Source: Neoscytalidium dimidiatum
Lineage: Eukaryota; Ascomycota; Dothideomycetes; Botryosphaeriales; Botryosphaeriaceae
DNA: 64,000 nt
NCBI GenBank assembly: GCA_037367355.1
Contig: CM074703.1
Coordinates: 1,178,001 to 1,242,000, forward strand
Direction of reading: 5' to 3'
Shown: positions 22,291 through 32,717 of the stretch, piece by piece
How the letters are laid out: the number at the start of each line of letters is the position of its first letter
How positions within the stretch are numbered: position 1 is the first letter of the stretch
Notes under the pieces: model-generated
Told to the model about the DNA's origin: nothing
Database searches by the model: none
What the model saw: only the letters and a program-made list of their open reading frames with translations
Made by a program: the position numbers and the translations under genes

Positions 22291-23592
22291 ATGCGTGGTC
22301 TCTACCTTCTTCTCGTCACCGTCTGTGCGCTCCTGTACACACAGGCGACCTTTGGCGCTCCCGTTCAGATCTCTGAACTAGCTGTATGTAGTCCCCGAGA
22401 TCTCCAGACTGCTTTTGTTAACGACGATCAAAACAAGAAGCCCCACTCCGTCAATGTTGAATTACCCGCCAGTCTTCCCATTCAGATGGCGGAGCAAGGA
22501 ATTCCCGGGTTAGGAAAGATCTTTAGGAAGATTGTTGGAGGAGGAAGGAATATTGTTAGAAAGATTCCCTTCAGACACGTGATTGAAAAAATCAGGAAAC
22601 CTTTCTGCAAAGGCAGAAAATGCAAGAATAAGCCTGGCAAGGGCGATCCGGCACCACAGACACCACCCCAGACCGCATATCCGGACTACCCACCATCAGC
22701 ATCATTCCCGGACAGCAAGCCAGGCTCCGCACCCCCATCGCCCCAAGTCGGCAATGCGTATTCTCCGCCTACGTCATATCCCCCGAGCGAGATCTCAGAC
22801 TTCACGCTGCCACCATCGCTCCTGTATAAGGAGCCAGGGTCCGCATCGCCAGCATCACCCCCAAGCAGCAGACCAATCTCGCCCGGACCAGACTCCCCCC
22901 GGGCGGTCTCTCCACCACCCCCGCGGCCTCCGGTCCTCGAGCCGGGCTCACCGCCACCGTACTCATCGCCAGACCAACAGAAGCCGTACAAAAAGTCCGA
23001 TAAGCTCAGACACGTGGGCTACGGAGTCGGGGGCGCATGGGGTGTCGACCACATAATTAACGGCGGAGAGGCTCCTGCAGCAGCCGAAGACGTACCGCTT
23101 CCGGAGTCGGTCGAGGGCTCGGACTACGGAAGCTCTGAATCCGGGAGCGAGGCGTACTATGACGCTCCCGAAGAGTTCGACTACACAAGCGATGAGGTAT
23201 CCACGTCGTCCGAGTGGTCGAACGGCGGGAGCAGCGACGGGATGGCCATGCAGATGACCGAGGTGGCAGAGGATCCAGAAGAGGATGCCGATGTGTCAGG
23301 AGAGTCCGAAGAAGATGCCGATGTACCTGAGGAATCTGAAGAGGATGTGCATGTGCCAGAGCAGCCGGAAGGGGATGATGAGTTGCCTTCGTCACCATCC
23401 GACTCATCGGATGATTCAGAAGAGCCATCATCGCAACCGCCACGACTTCCGACCCGCAGCCCGGCTGGGGCGCCTCCAAAGCTGCTGATGAGAAGGTTCT
23501 TTGGTAAGTGCGGAAGAAAGCATTTGCCATTTGTGGATGATAAATCCTGGTGTACTCCGTATCGGAAATCACATGGCAAGCATTGCTACTAA
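22291..23592 (+). CDS. Secreted protein with cationic, proline-rich, acidic and Cys-tail blocks
   Basis: A single exon of 433 residues, started at the ATG at 22291 because it yields a clean signal peptide (about residues 1-23, hydrophobic core LYLLLVTVCALLYTQA, cleavage near FGA). After it come four compositional blocks. Residues about 70-118 are strongly basic and Gly-rich (GIPGLGKIFRKIVGGGRNIV, then KIPFRHVIEKIRKPFCKGRK). Residues about 120-245 are Pro/Ser-rich. Residues about 260-395 are strongly acidic with imperfect repeats of EESEEDADVP type. The last 35 residues are basic again with three Cys (KCGRKHLPF, WCTPY, HGKHCY). No known domain is recognised. Secretion and the separated charges suggest an extracellular protein, possibly an effector or a cationic-peptide precursor. 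That role is inference only. Confidence 0.75.
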   Translation: MRGLYLLLVTVCALLYTQATFGAPVQISELAVCSPRDLQTAFVNDDQNKKPHSVNVELPASLPIQMAEQGIPGLGKIFRKIVGGGRNIVRKIPFRHVIEKIRKPFCKGRKCKNKPGKGDPAPQTPPQTAYPDYPPSASFPDSKPGSAPPSPQVGNAYSPPTSYPPSEISDFTLPPSLLYKEPGSASPASPPSSRPISPGPDSPRAVSPPPPRPPVLEPGSPPPYSSPDQQKPYKKSDKLRHVGYGVGGAWGVDHIINGGEAPAAAEDVPLPESVEGSDYGSSESGSEAYYDAPEEFDYTSDEVSTSSEWSNGGSSDGMAMQMTEVAEDPEEDADVSGESEEDADVPEESEEDVHVPEQPEGDDELPSSPSDSSDDSEEPSSQPPRLPTRSPAGAPPKLLMRRFFGKCGRKHLPFVDDKSWCTPYRKSHGKHCY

Positions 23593-24301
23593 GTTCCTAC
23601 TTAGTCAAGTCTTAGCAAAGAAAGCAGCAGTGGCTTGTCTATCTTTCGAGCTGGGATAGCTCAGAGATTTTTGTTGTCCAACAGCCAAGATTATGTTAGG
23701 AGGGAGAGATAATTGGACAATATCAAGTCCACTAGCACTGGCTAGTCAAGAGTGCGGCATCGTGCTTTTCCAGTTCAGCAAACAAAAAAAAAGGCGGATG
23801 AAGTTGTAGTACTTTTTATGATTTGATTTCCTTTTACGCTTTTCAAGAGTTCTCGGCTAATTCCTTACTGTCACTCCTTATCTTTCTTAAAATTCTAATT
23901 TGACTTTTAACTATAACTTACTTCTGGTCACAAATAAAAAAAAAGTAGTTAGTTATATAGCTAGAATTTAAGGACTTATTTACAGAGACATACTATATAG
24001 AGCGTTTTTATTTTAGGTGTCAACGCACAGTTCGTGGTCTATTAATTTGCGGTTTTGTACTATTGGCCACCTAGTATGTATAAATTTTAGCTAGGTGTAT
24101 TATCCAGTATGAAATCTCCTACGCCTAGGTCCACCAGCTCGTCTACACCAGAAGCCAGAGAATGCCACTACAGCAGTGTACAAGACGGGGCATCAGCCGA
24201 ATATCCCTCCGTGAAATTTTAAAACTCTCTAGCGACTCATAGACACCTCCTCGACCAACCATGCATATTCTCTGTTCCGCAAAAAGCCGAGACTCAACCC
24301 C
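23593..24301. other. AT-rich intergenic
   Basis: Very AT-rich, especially 23810-24110, with many short A/T runs. No open frame of note and no recognised repeat or RNA. Confidence 0.45.
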
Positions 24302-25072
24302 TCACCACGGATGCACTCCCTCCTTCTCCAGAAACTGCCCCACCTCCTCGTCCCGCTCGCCCCTCACGACACGCACCAACACCTCCGCGCTTTCCTTACT
24401 ATCACCCGCCCCCATCGTCCTCGTCATCGCCCTCCCCTCCTCCCCATTCTTCGTGATGTCCATGGTCACGAACTCAGAATTGTACGCCCGTACCTTGCAG
24501 CCCCACGCGCCTAAATCCTGCGTCTGGCACGCCGCCAGCATATATAGGGTTGCCTTGGTCATGCGGTAGGGCGTCTGGCCGAGGCGCGAGTACTTGAATG
24601 CCAGGTCCTGCTTCAGCATGATGCTGCCGAGGTTTCTGGAGATGTGGACGACGTGCGGGTCGCGCGAGCGCCGCCGCAGGAGGATGAAGGCGTCCGTGAT
24701 AAGGGCCTGCGCGAAAGTTTAAGTCGTAAAGGTAACGTGCAACTGGGTGGTGAGGTCGGCGTGGGCGGATGCGCCGATGCCCGCAATGTTGATGAGAACA
24801 TCAAGGCATCCGTAGGCGGTTGAGATGGTGGAGACGGCGGTAGCGATGGAGAGTGCCGAGGTTACTTCTAAGTGTAGGAGGGAGAAGACACCAGGAATGT
24901 TGCGGGATTGGAGGGTGGCGAACACGGCGGCACCTTTAGCGGGTCCGCGCGCAGTGACTATGATGTGGTAATAGGGCGAGGCAGCAGCGAGCAGGGCAGT
25001 CGTGTCGAAGCCGATGCCGCTGTGGGAACCTGGATTGGATCTGTTATAGAAGGCGATAAATTGGGACTTCAC
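24302..25072 (-). pseudogene. Short-chain dehydrogenase (SDR) with an in-frame stop
   Basis: On the minus strand one frame holds nearly a whole SDR. It starts near GSHSGIGFDTT (the GxxxGIG cofactor motif), then VTARGPAKG (the end of the second strand), DVLINIAGIG (the NAG motif region), HVVHISRNLGS (around the catalytic Ser), YRMTKAT (the YxxxK active site) and a C-terminus ending EGVHPW at the stop. A TAA at 24719-24721 breaks it between the NAG and Ser regions; no intron of plausible size removes this codon. The N-terminal strand before GSHS is also unlike the family. The catalytic site is otherwise conserved, so the inactivation may be recent. It lies beside a 12-bp minisatellite. Confidence 0.7.
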
Positions 25073-25125
25073 GCTTTGGATGATAACTAGTCGTCAAGAC
25101 GACCGTTGTATCGTTAGTTAAGGAT

Positions 25126-25431
25126 CCTCAATAGGTTTCTCGATAAGTTTCTTAATAGTTTTCTCAATTAAATCCTCAATCAAATCCTCAACTAAATCCT
25201 CAATTAAATCCTCAATTAAATCCTCAATAAGGTTTTCAATAGGTTTCTCAATAGGTTCCTGAATAGGTTTCTCAATAGGTTTCTCAATTAAATCCTCAAT
25301 TGGATCCTCAATTGGATCCTCAATAGTTTTCTTAATAGTTTTCACAACTGAATCCTCAATAGATTCCTGGATTTTAACAGATTTCTTAATAGGTTCCTCA
25401 ATAGATTTCTCAATAGATTCCTCAATAGGTT
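25126..25431. repeat. 12-bp minisatellite, about 25 copies
   Basis: The plus strand is a run of degenerate 12-mers such as CCTCAATAGGTT, TCTCAATTAAAT and CCTCAATTGGAT, repeated for about 306 bases. Copies differ at several positions, mostly in the last five bases. One less regular stretch of about 20 bases (near 25365-25385) breaks the pattern but keeps the count a multiple of three. On the minus strand the array is one open frame of four-residue units (IEDP, IEKP, IEDL) for roughly 100 codons, entered without an upstream ATG except at 25345. I see no promoter or flanking coding sequence that would make it part of a protein. Tandem units without spacers rule out CRISPR. Confidence 0.85.
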
Positions 25432-26741
25432 AATACGTTAGCCCACCAGTGGCCGCGTTTATATTCGTATGCTCGCCGTTACCCTGACCGTAGTAGCTGG
25501 CATAAGCCTATTTTACAGCCCACCCTATTCCTAAGCACTCGTAGTCTCTACCTCTCCTGCATCTTCTTATCTCGTAAGCTGCAATAGCATGCAGAAGAGA
25601 CCGAGGACTGTTTTATTTAGATTGAATGGCGGCAGCTGTAGAGATCAAAGACTCTCTATCGTAATCGATAAGGCACGAAAGTAGATAGAAAAGGTTGCAG
25701 TAGCTACACAACCTACACGTAAGCTTACTCTTACCTTACGGCTGCATGTAGTCTTTGTCGGCGTCGTGGCGTCGGGAACTACAATAAGATGTAGATACCA
25801 ACTCGAGCGGAGTCGCGAGCGAGGGAGGCAGGAATATAGCAGTGTGTTTACTGATCTCGACGGCCCAGTCTCGGAATGGCCACCCGATGACGCCACGTCG
25901 TATCTCCAGTATATGTCCGACGGGTCGAACCAGATCCAACGGCATGACAGGCATACGCACTCTTATTCTAAAAGATTTTCGTCACATTATACTTTTAGTT
26001 GCATATTCTATTTAAGTTACTTCTCTAGTCACATTGTCCTTCCGTACAATGGTCTGACCTACACGTGCAGCATTAACCATCTCTGGCAACTATCGCGGAG
26101 AGTTGAATTCCCACACTGAGAGTGTTGTGTCCATTCTTATACGCCCGTAAGCTACCACAAGAGTCCAGGCTGAGCCGGGGAAATATTCATCCCGGAATTG
26201 TATTCAAAGGATTCACGATCCGTGACTATCCGGCCAGCATCATCCGATCGAGGTCGCATCTTCTTGGCGCTTACGGACGGCTACAGCCTCCCCGCCCACT
26301 TGCAGCCCCCGATGGAATCCTTCGCCAGCTACAGACTAGCGTCATTTTCTACCTGAATGTCCGAGCTGCGGGCACTCCCCACCTCTTCCAGATAAACACC
26401 AACGCGAATTCTCGCGACTTCCTCTCTCCGCCAACGTTCAATATTTTCATCTATTTTCATCTTCGTAATCCATGTTTTGTCCATTCAAGCGAAAAATAGG
26501 TTTCTCGACCCGAATGCAAAACAAAGACATGCTCAAGGTTTTCTTTGAAACCATTTCTGCAGATATGGCCCTCAAATACTCAAAATCAGGTGATCGGGCC
26601 ATCAGAGTACCACTCTCGACAGTATAAATAGCAGAAGAAATGTTCACCCTTCGATCTTGCTCAGTCACCAATCCACCCAAAGAGCACCGTAAAAGCTGTA
26701 CTAGAGCAACCAACCATCGCACACACGCCTCGCAACCAAAA
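25432..26741. other. Intergenic, no supported gene
   Basis: The part up to about 26100 is rich in TA, CTA and TAG words; open frames near 25645-25960 and 26122-26499 overlap without family resemblance. The last 150 bases are CA/CT-rich and are probably the leader of the hydrolase gene. Confidence 0.4.
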
Positions 26742-27980
26742 ATGTCCACCTTCGAATCCCACCTCGAAGCCGCCACCACCTGGCCCAACGCACCCAGCGC
26801 CCCCGACCCACGCACCACGCACGCCGTCCTCGCCCACGCCATCACCCGCTCCGGACGGCCGCTCCTCGCCCACCACTCCGGCCACCAAACCGCCTCGCCG
26901 ACCTCCCCGCCCATCACGCCCGCCTCCACCGTCCGCCTCGCCTCCTGCACCAAGCTCCTCACTTCCATCTGCGCGCTCCAGCTCACCGAGCGCGGTACGC
27001 TCACCCTCGACACGCCGCTGGACGCGCTCCTCCCCGAGCTCTGCGCCCAGCCGATCGTGACGCTGCAGCCTTCCTCCTCCTCCTCCGGCGCCCGGCTCGA
27101 CTACCGGCCCAGGACCGAGCCGATCACCCTGCGCCGCCTGCTGACGCACGCGGCCGGCACCGCGCACGACGCGCTGCACCCGGCGCTCGCGGCGTGGCGG
27201 GCGTCGCGCGGCGAGCGCACGGCTGGCGAGGAGAGGAGCACCGACGTCGCGGCCAAGTACGCGACGCCGCTGGCGTTCGAGCCCGGGCGCGGGTGGGCGT
27301 ACGGCGCGGGCGTGGACTGGGCGGGCAAGGCCGTGGAGCGGGCGGCCGGGGCGGCGTCGCTGGAGGCGTACATGCGGGAGCATCTGTTCGGGCCGTTGGG
27401 GATGCGGGATTCGACGTTTCTGCTGGCGGAGAGGGCGGACGTTGAGGCGCGGATGGTGGAGACGGTGGAGAGGGGGAAAGGGCGGGAAGGGCTGGGGAAG
27501 GCGGAGGAGTGGTATCCGCGGGAGGTGGTGGACTGTATGGGGGGGAGCGGGTTGGTGGGGACGGTGGCGGATTTCATGAGGGTTTTGGAGGATTTGATGA
27601 GGGAGGAGCCGCGGTGCTTGAGGAAGGAGACGGTGGAGCGGGAGCTGTGGGCGCCGCAGTTGGAGAGCGAGCAGGCGAGGAGGGAATTACGGGACACGAT
27701 GCGCCTTTTTGCGCCGTTGGTGGGCGGCGTCATACCGGAGGATGTGCGGTTGGACTACGGGCTGGGTGGGTTACTGATTTTGGATGATAACCCGCGGACG
27801 GGCTCGAAAGCGAACACGATGTGTTGGGGCGGCCATGGGAATTTGCTTTGGTTTGTCAATCGGGAGGGGAATGGGGTGGGCGCAATGTTTGCGACCCAGC
27901 TCATGCCATCGGGAGACGAGAAGGTGTCGGAGCTCATGAAGGAGTTCACGAAAGAGGTTTGGAGGAGGGCCGCAGAGTAG
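26742..27980 (+). CDS. Beta-lactamase-fold serine hydrolase/transesterase (LovD/EstB-like)
   Basis: A single exon of 412 residues; the ATG at 26742 (AAAATGTCC context) is preferred over the 26640 ATG. The catalytic SxxK motif is S68-C-T-K71 (RLASCTKLL), the Tyr motif is Y187 in GWAYGAGVDW, and the third element is the WGGHGN segment near the C-terminus, replacing the KTG box of beta-lactamases. LLTHAAGT and FGPLGMRDSTF are further hallmarks of the class C-like family. Fungal members hydrolyse esters or transfer acyl groups, LovD being the best known. It has no signal peptide, so it is probably cytosolic. Third codon positions are extremely GC-rich, giving spurious antisense frames. No disruption is seen, and no obvious partner gene is adjacent. 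Confidence 0.85.
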   Translation: MSTFESHLEAATTWPNAPSAPDPRTTHAVLAHAITRSGRPLLAHHSGHQTASPTSPPITPASTVRLASCTKLLTSICALQLTERGTLTLDTPLDALLPELCAQPIVTLQPSSSSSGARLDYRPRTEPITLRRLLTHAAGTAHDALHPALAAWRASRGERTAGEERSTDVAAKYATPLAFEPGRGWAYGAGVDWAGKAVERAAGAASLEAYMREHLFGPLGMRDSTFLLAERADVEARMVETVERGKGREGLGKAEEWYPREVVDCMGGSGLVGTVADFMRVLEDLMREEPRCLRKETVERELWAPQLESEQARRELRDTMRLFAPLVGGVIPEDVRLDYGLGGLLILDDNPRTGSKANTMCWGGHGNLLWFVNREGNGVGAMFATQLMPSGDEKVSELMKEFTKEVWRRAAE

Positions 27981-29129
27981 GTACGTGGTAGTCATAGACA
28001 AAGCCCGACTCGTATTTGACCTTGACGGCTCAGAGGATCTTGTGGATAGATAATCTGTGACGGATGTTATTGATGGAAGGAGAGTGACTCGAATGCGACA
28101 TGAAGTGAAGGCGAAATGTAGAGCCGCCTATATTGCATCGGTTGTGAAAGTATCGACAAGCAGCATGATTCCAAACAAAAATTTGCCCTGAGACTAGAAA
28201 CGGGAAGTTCGTACAAGTTCGCTTTCGATCGCTTGAGTCTCGTCCAAGGAAAAAGGCCAGGCCCGCCTTGCGGAGTGGTGCTCACCGACCTTGTGTAAGC
28301 AAGTAGATTGCCTCCCCGCTCCCGACGCGTCAGCAGTACCCTGACAACATCGACGTATCCCAGATCTTGCGGCGATCCCGACACGATCAAAAGTCAAAAC
28401 ATTACCAAATACAGTTAGCGGTCGCGTTGCACGACGGTCGTGAGCGTATTCACTTGACTCATGATTGGCTGGCTGCGAGCAATTAGGCCGAGCACAGATC
28501 AGGCCGACGTAAGCTCCCGCCGCGCAACAGCAATAGGAGTTTTCCAACCCCCCCGCAAGAGCCATACCAGTGACGACGAGATGGACGGAACGTTGGCTAA
28601 GCCTCGCCAAGCAGAGGGCGAAGCTTTCGCTGCATAAGGAGCCAAAATTGCGTCATCAGTGGCTCACCATCCAGTTTCCAAAAAGAACTAAGCAGAGTGG
28701 ATATGCCCTCGTTTTACGGCGTCGTAAGCATTTGCGAGAAAATCGCAGGGACAGAGTTCCGTTTCGGCGGTCGAGATTCAGGCATTCCAACCAGGCAAGG
28801 AGCCCGGTTCGTTCGAAACAGACGCTACGGCCCGATGCAGGTACGAGCTGGCGTTGCTGCGAGTTGGGCCAGGACTGTTTCTCTATTCCCCCAACTGCCG
28901 GGCCCGGAATGAGTGGAGATCAGCAGCATGTATACGCGGCCAACATGGCATCATCTACGCTCTGCAACGCGCCAATTGCATCCGTCTGGTTTGCCTGGTG
29001 CTCATGATTACGACGCCTGCAAGTGGGCGGAGCAACAAAGAAAGAAGTATACATACCTATATACGCCGTTCTTCTATTTCCCTTACCGGACAGCCTCCAT
29101 CCCCCTTACCCCAGCTCCCATCAACCGCC
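27981..29129. other. Intergenic, no supported gene
   Basis: Mixed sequence. Open frames at 28194-28610 (minus) and 28570-29007 (plus) overlap and look random. A CT-rich stretch at about 29060-29129 is the probable leader of the lactonase gene. Confidence 0.4.
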
Positions 29130-30335
29130 ATGAAGACACACTCCACTCTTCTTCTCACCCTCCTCCCAGCCCTCGCCACCGCGACGGAGCACCACCTGCT
29201 CGTCGGCACCTTCTCCGGCGCGCACCTCTACGCCGTGACCTTCGACGACGCAGCCCTCACCCTCACCCTCGCCGCCAACCTCACCGCGCACGCCGCGCAC
29301 GCCTGGATCGCGCTCTCGCACGACTCACAGGCCCTCTACGCGGTCGAGGACGGCGGCTGGACGAGCTACGCGATCGAAAACGCGACCTCCGTCACGCACA
29401 CGGCGACGCTGCCGCTCACCGGCGACTGCACGTCGGACCGCAGCATCTTCGTGGTCGGCGCGCAGCACGCGCCGTACAGCGTGTACGGCGACCCGTTCGG
29501 CGACTGCGCCAACGTGCTGGCCGTGGACGCGGCCGGCGCCCTGTCCGAGGTCGCGCAGAACGTGTCGTACACGACGGGCACGTCGGGCGTGCACGGCCTG
29601 GCGCTGTCGCCGGACGGGAGGTTCCTGTACAGCGCGGACGAGTCGGGCAACGCGGTGTGGACGCACGCCGTGGACGCGGAGACGGGCCTGTTGACCGAGG
29701 TGGGCAACGTCACGGCGCCGAGCGAGGGCGCGAATCCGCGGCACGCGGCCGTACATCCGGGCGGGAAGTATCTATACGTCGTGTTGGAGGAGGCGAACGA
29801 GTTGGCGCAGTATCGCCTCGATGCGAGCACCGGGCTGCCGGTTTATGAGAACGTGACGTTTCCGCTGATTCCCACGTCCGGTCAGTATCTGAGCTTCTTT
29901 TTCTTTTTTTTTCTTTTTTGCACCGTCCCTTCTGCTTTGGAACGCGAGATGAGTGCTGACATGAGGTGGCTCCCAGAGTCAAGCAACAACAGCAACTACT
30001 GGTCTGACGACGTCGCGGTCGCGAAGGGCGGCAGATTCCTGTGGGCGTCGGCCAGAAGCCGCGATGAGTCGCTACCTGGGTACATCAGCAGATACAGCCT
30101 TTCGGCCTCGGGGGCAATCACTGCGCAGGTCTTCTTGACCAATACGACAACTTCCGGCGGCTCGGCGAATGCGGTTACGCCGGCACCGTGGGGTGAGGAA
30201 TTTGTGGCTTTGACGGATACGCAGGAGGAGTTCTTGCAGGTTTGGAGATATGTAAACGGCTCGGCTGCTGAAGTAGTGGCGAGGCTGGACTTGCAAGATG
30301 GTGGATGCTGCGCCAATGCTGTCTGGCTTGATTGA
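29130..30335 (+). CDS. Secreted lactonase-type seven-bladed propeller (6-phosphogluconolactonase/muconate cyclase family)
   Basis: Exon 1 is 29130-29880 and exon 2 is 29977-30335, separated by a 96-bp intron with a long pyrimidine tract; 369 residues. The intron is in frame without stops, so retention would insert 32 residues. A signal peptide (about residues 1-18, HSTLLLTLLPALATA) is followed by HHLLVGTFSGAHLYAVTFD, typical of the first propeller blade. Further blade signatures are GVHGLALSPDGRFLYSAD, ANPRHAAVHPGGKYLYVV and the tail CCANAVWLD. Several N-glycosylation sequons are present (NVS, NVT, NTT, NGS). Family members open lactones or isomerise muconates; the secreted fungal branch has no firm substrate. 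Splice phase closes exactly, giving PTSESSNNSNYW across the junction. Confidence 0.85.
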   Translation: MKTHSTLLLTLLPALATATEHHLLVGTFSGAHLYAVTFDDAALTLTLAANLTAHAAHAWIALSHDSQALYAVEDGGWTSYAIENATSVTHTATLPLTGDCTSDRSIFVVGAQHAPYSVYGDPFGDCANVLAVDAAGALSEVAQNVSYTTGTSGVHGLALSPDGRFLYSADESGNAVWTHAVDAETGLLTEVGNVTAPSEGANPRHAAVHPGGKYLYVVLEEANELAQYRLDASTGLPVYENVTFPLIPTSGQYLSFFFFFFLFCTVPSALEREMSADMRWLPESSNNSNYWSDDVAVAKGGRFLWASARSRDESLPGYISRYSLSASGAITAQVFLTNTTTSGGSANAVTPAPWGEEFVALTDTQEEFLQVWRYVNGSAAEVVARLDLQDGGCCANAVWLD

Positions 30336-31069
30336 GGTGTGAGTCGATCTGAAAGAGATCATGGCATCGAGCCTAGAAGGCGCGACACGCAAATAAATTC
30401 AGAGAGAGCAAGAAGTAATGGATATACGAATCCCGAGACGTAGGGTAAGCATACCCATGGCCGAGTAAAGCACGTGTTCAAGTTCGTGATGGGTGTTGGC
30501 ATGGAGAGCAGAAGCCGTGCGTTTCATGCGCGATCAAATGAGCAGCGCTGTCTTCATGCACGCTTTGCCGGACATGCAAGTCGCTGTGCAGACGCGGAAT
30601 ATTCGACAGTCCGTGAGAGTTGAAGCGCGCACATGTACGTGCAGGAATGGGGTAGAGTGTGGGGAGTGGAGGGAGAATAGTGGGGCTATGTATCCCACGA
30701 CTAGCCCGGCAATGGGACGCGCCATCGGCGCATGTGTTCTGGGCACGACCGAGCACCCTCGAAGCACTGCTTTGCCTCGCAGCACAGTAGGTATCCATTT
30801 TATCATTCTAAAAGTGCAGGCATGATTTAATACATTGCATGATATTAGTAGGACAACAAGCTTGGCGTTGTGCCTTTCCGAGTAAAATCCTCCATCCAGA
30901 AATCTGGCGGCTATTACTGCCGCACGACCGATTTGTCAGCGCATTTAATGTTGACTTCTCGAAAGAAGGGCCTATATGGATAACTTGCTTTAAAGACCAA
31001 TTACTTTCTTTCCGTCAACTGGTTATTACCTACAGCTTACGCACAGTACGAACCCAGGTCAAACTCAAG
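30336..31069. other. Intergenic, no supported gene
   Basis: No convincing coding sequence or RNA. The frame upstream of the MFS carrier is open from 30839, but that part shows no carrier resemblance. Confidence 0.4.
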
Positions 31070-32717
31070 ATGCAGCGGACAGCTCCGGCATCCTCTCAGG
31101 CGGATGACCTCACAGTGGCGCAAACGTCCGCCGTTCGATCGCCGACTGCGCCAGCCAAACTTCCAGCAGCCCGAAATGAAGTTCATCATGAGCGGCAAAG
31201 TTACCTGTATCCCGCAGATGAAGCAGACGATGCACCGCCGAACGGTGGTGTTCGCGCTTACCTCAAAGTCTTCGGCGGCTTTTGTGTGTTCTTCATCACG
31301 CTCGGGGTTTCCTCCACCTTTAGCTCGTACCAGGCATATTACGAATCAGATCTGCTCAGGTCTTATTCGTCCTCCACTATTTCATGGGTTGGTACGACTC
31401 AGGTTTTCCTCCTGAGCTTCGTGGGCCTGTTCTCCGGTGCATTCTATGACCAAGGACATGTTCGGCCCGTGCTAGCGGCAGGCATGGCGCTGGTGGTGCT
31501 GGGACTGATGATGTTAAGCCTGGCTCACAGGTACTGGCAGGTCTTGCTCACGCAGGGTATTTGCATGGGATTTGGTTTGCCTCACAGAAGCCTTTTGTGG
31601 TTCTTGCATAGTATTGATTTTTCCTTGCAGGAAGCGGGCTGTTGTACGTCCCCGCCGTCTCAGTGGTTTCAAATCAATTCACCAGCAAACGTGCTGTGGC
31701 ACTCGGCATGGCAGCCACCGGCTCCGCCGTAGGGGGCGTGGTTTTGCCCATTATGTTCCGCCAGTTGCTTCCCTTGATCGGCTTCGGCTGGATGAACCGT
31801 GTCCTTGGCCTGCTGATTCTGATCCTGGCATCAGTGGCTTTCATATTGTTGACAGACGTTCGAGGCCTGTCACAATGCTTAATCCATGGTCGCCATCGAA
31901 AATCTCCACGTTCCAGGGAACAACATCCGGTGCCATCTCCACAGGATCATTTATCTCAAGGCTCCAACCCACGCGGTCGCATTGCTCCCTTGCTTACCGC
32001 CCTCAGTGGCCGTGCCTATTTCTTCCTGTGTATGGGTGTTTTCTTCGTATTTCTCGGATATTGGGTGCCTCTCTTCTACATTGTACCGTTCGCATCAAAC
32101 TCGCTTGGCACGACTCCTTCCTACGCGTCCTATCTGTTGTCCATCCTCAACGCCGGAAGTGTTTTTGGTCGTGTCCTGCCAGCATGCCTAGACCAAATCA
32201 TCGGAAGCGCTGTGGTGCTGTTTACTGGCGCTGTATCACTGAGTGCTATTGTCTTTGCGTGGCTGGGGATCCAGGACGTGCCGGGCATCACAGTATGGTG
32301 TTTCTTAGTGGGGTATGTATTCGTGGATGCGTCCCTACTTTTTGCAATCGTTCCATTCCCTCTCATGCTCTTGATTGTTACCAGATCGTCACATCTCTAA
32401 CACAAAGCTCCAGATTCACATCGGGTATTGTCGTTTCAATACCCAATGCCGTGGCGTCACGGCTCTCCAACCCATCCAATGTTGGCCTTCGGATCGGGTT
32501 CATGTGGACCGTTGGGGCTTTTGCTGAGCTGATTGGGGCGCCTATTGCTGGTGCCTTGGTCCGAGGAAAACTTGAAGACGGGCAGGGTGTCAACTATCTT
32601 GGAGGCCAAATTTTTGGTGGGACAAGTATCGTGGTCGGCGCGGCATTTCTGGTAGTCCCTGCCTGGTCGATCTTCAAAGATGATAAGATGACGGCAGTTT
32701 CAGGCCGGTACGCTTGA
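31070..32717 (+). CDS. MFS transporter, monocarboxylate (MCT/MCH) type
   Basis: Three exons, 31070-31574, 31631-32312 and 32414-32717 (introns of 56 and 101 bp, the latter with CTAAC near its end), give 496 residues. After a cytosolic lead, GGVRAYLKVFGGFCVFF opens helix 1 in the style of fungal MCT-like carriers, with SSTFSSYQAYYESDLL following. Later helices include QGICMGFGSGLLYVPAVSVV across the first junction, GVFFVFLGYWVPLFYIVPFA, and after the second junction FTSGIVVSIPNAVASRLS with GAPIAGALV. The loop between helices 6 and 7 is long and basic. Such carriers move monocarboxylates or, in yeast, riboflavin-like solutes; the cargo here is unknown. The start at 31070 is chosen from family length. 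It looks intact. Confidence 0.85.

Noticed and set aside
25126..25431. CRISPR-like repeat array
   Set aside because: The units are contiguous 12-mers without unique spacers, in a eukaryotic context; it is a minisatellite.
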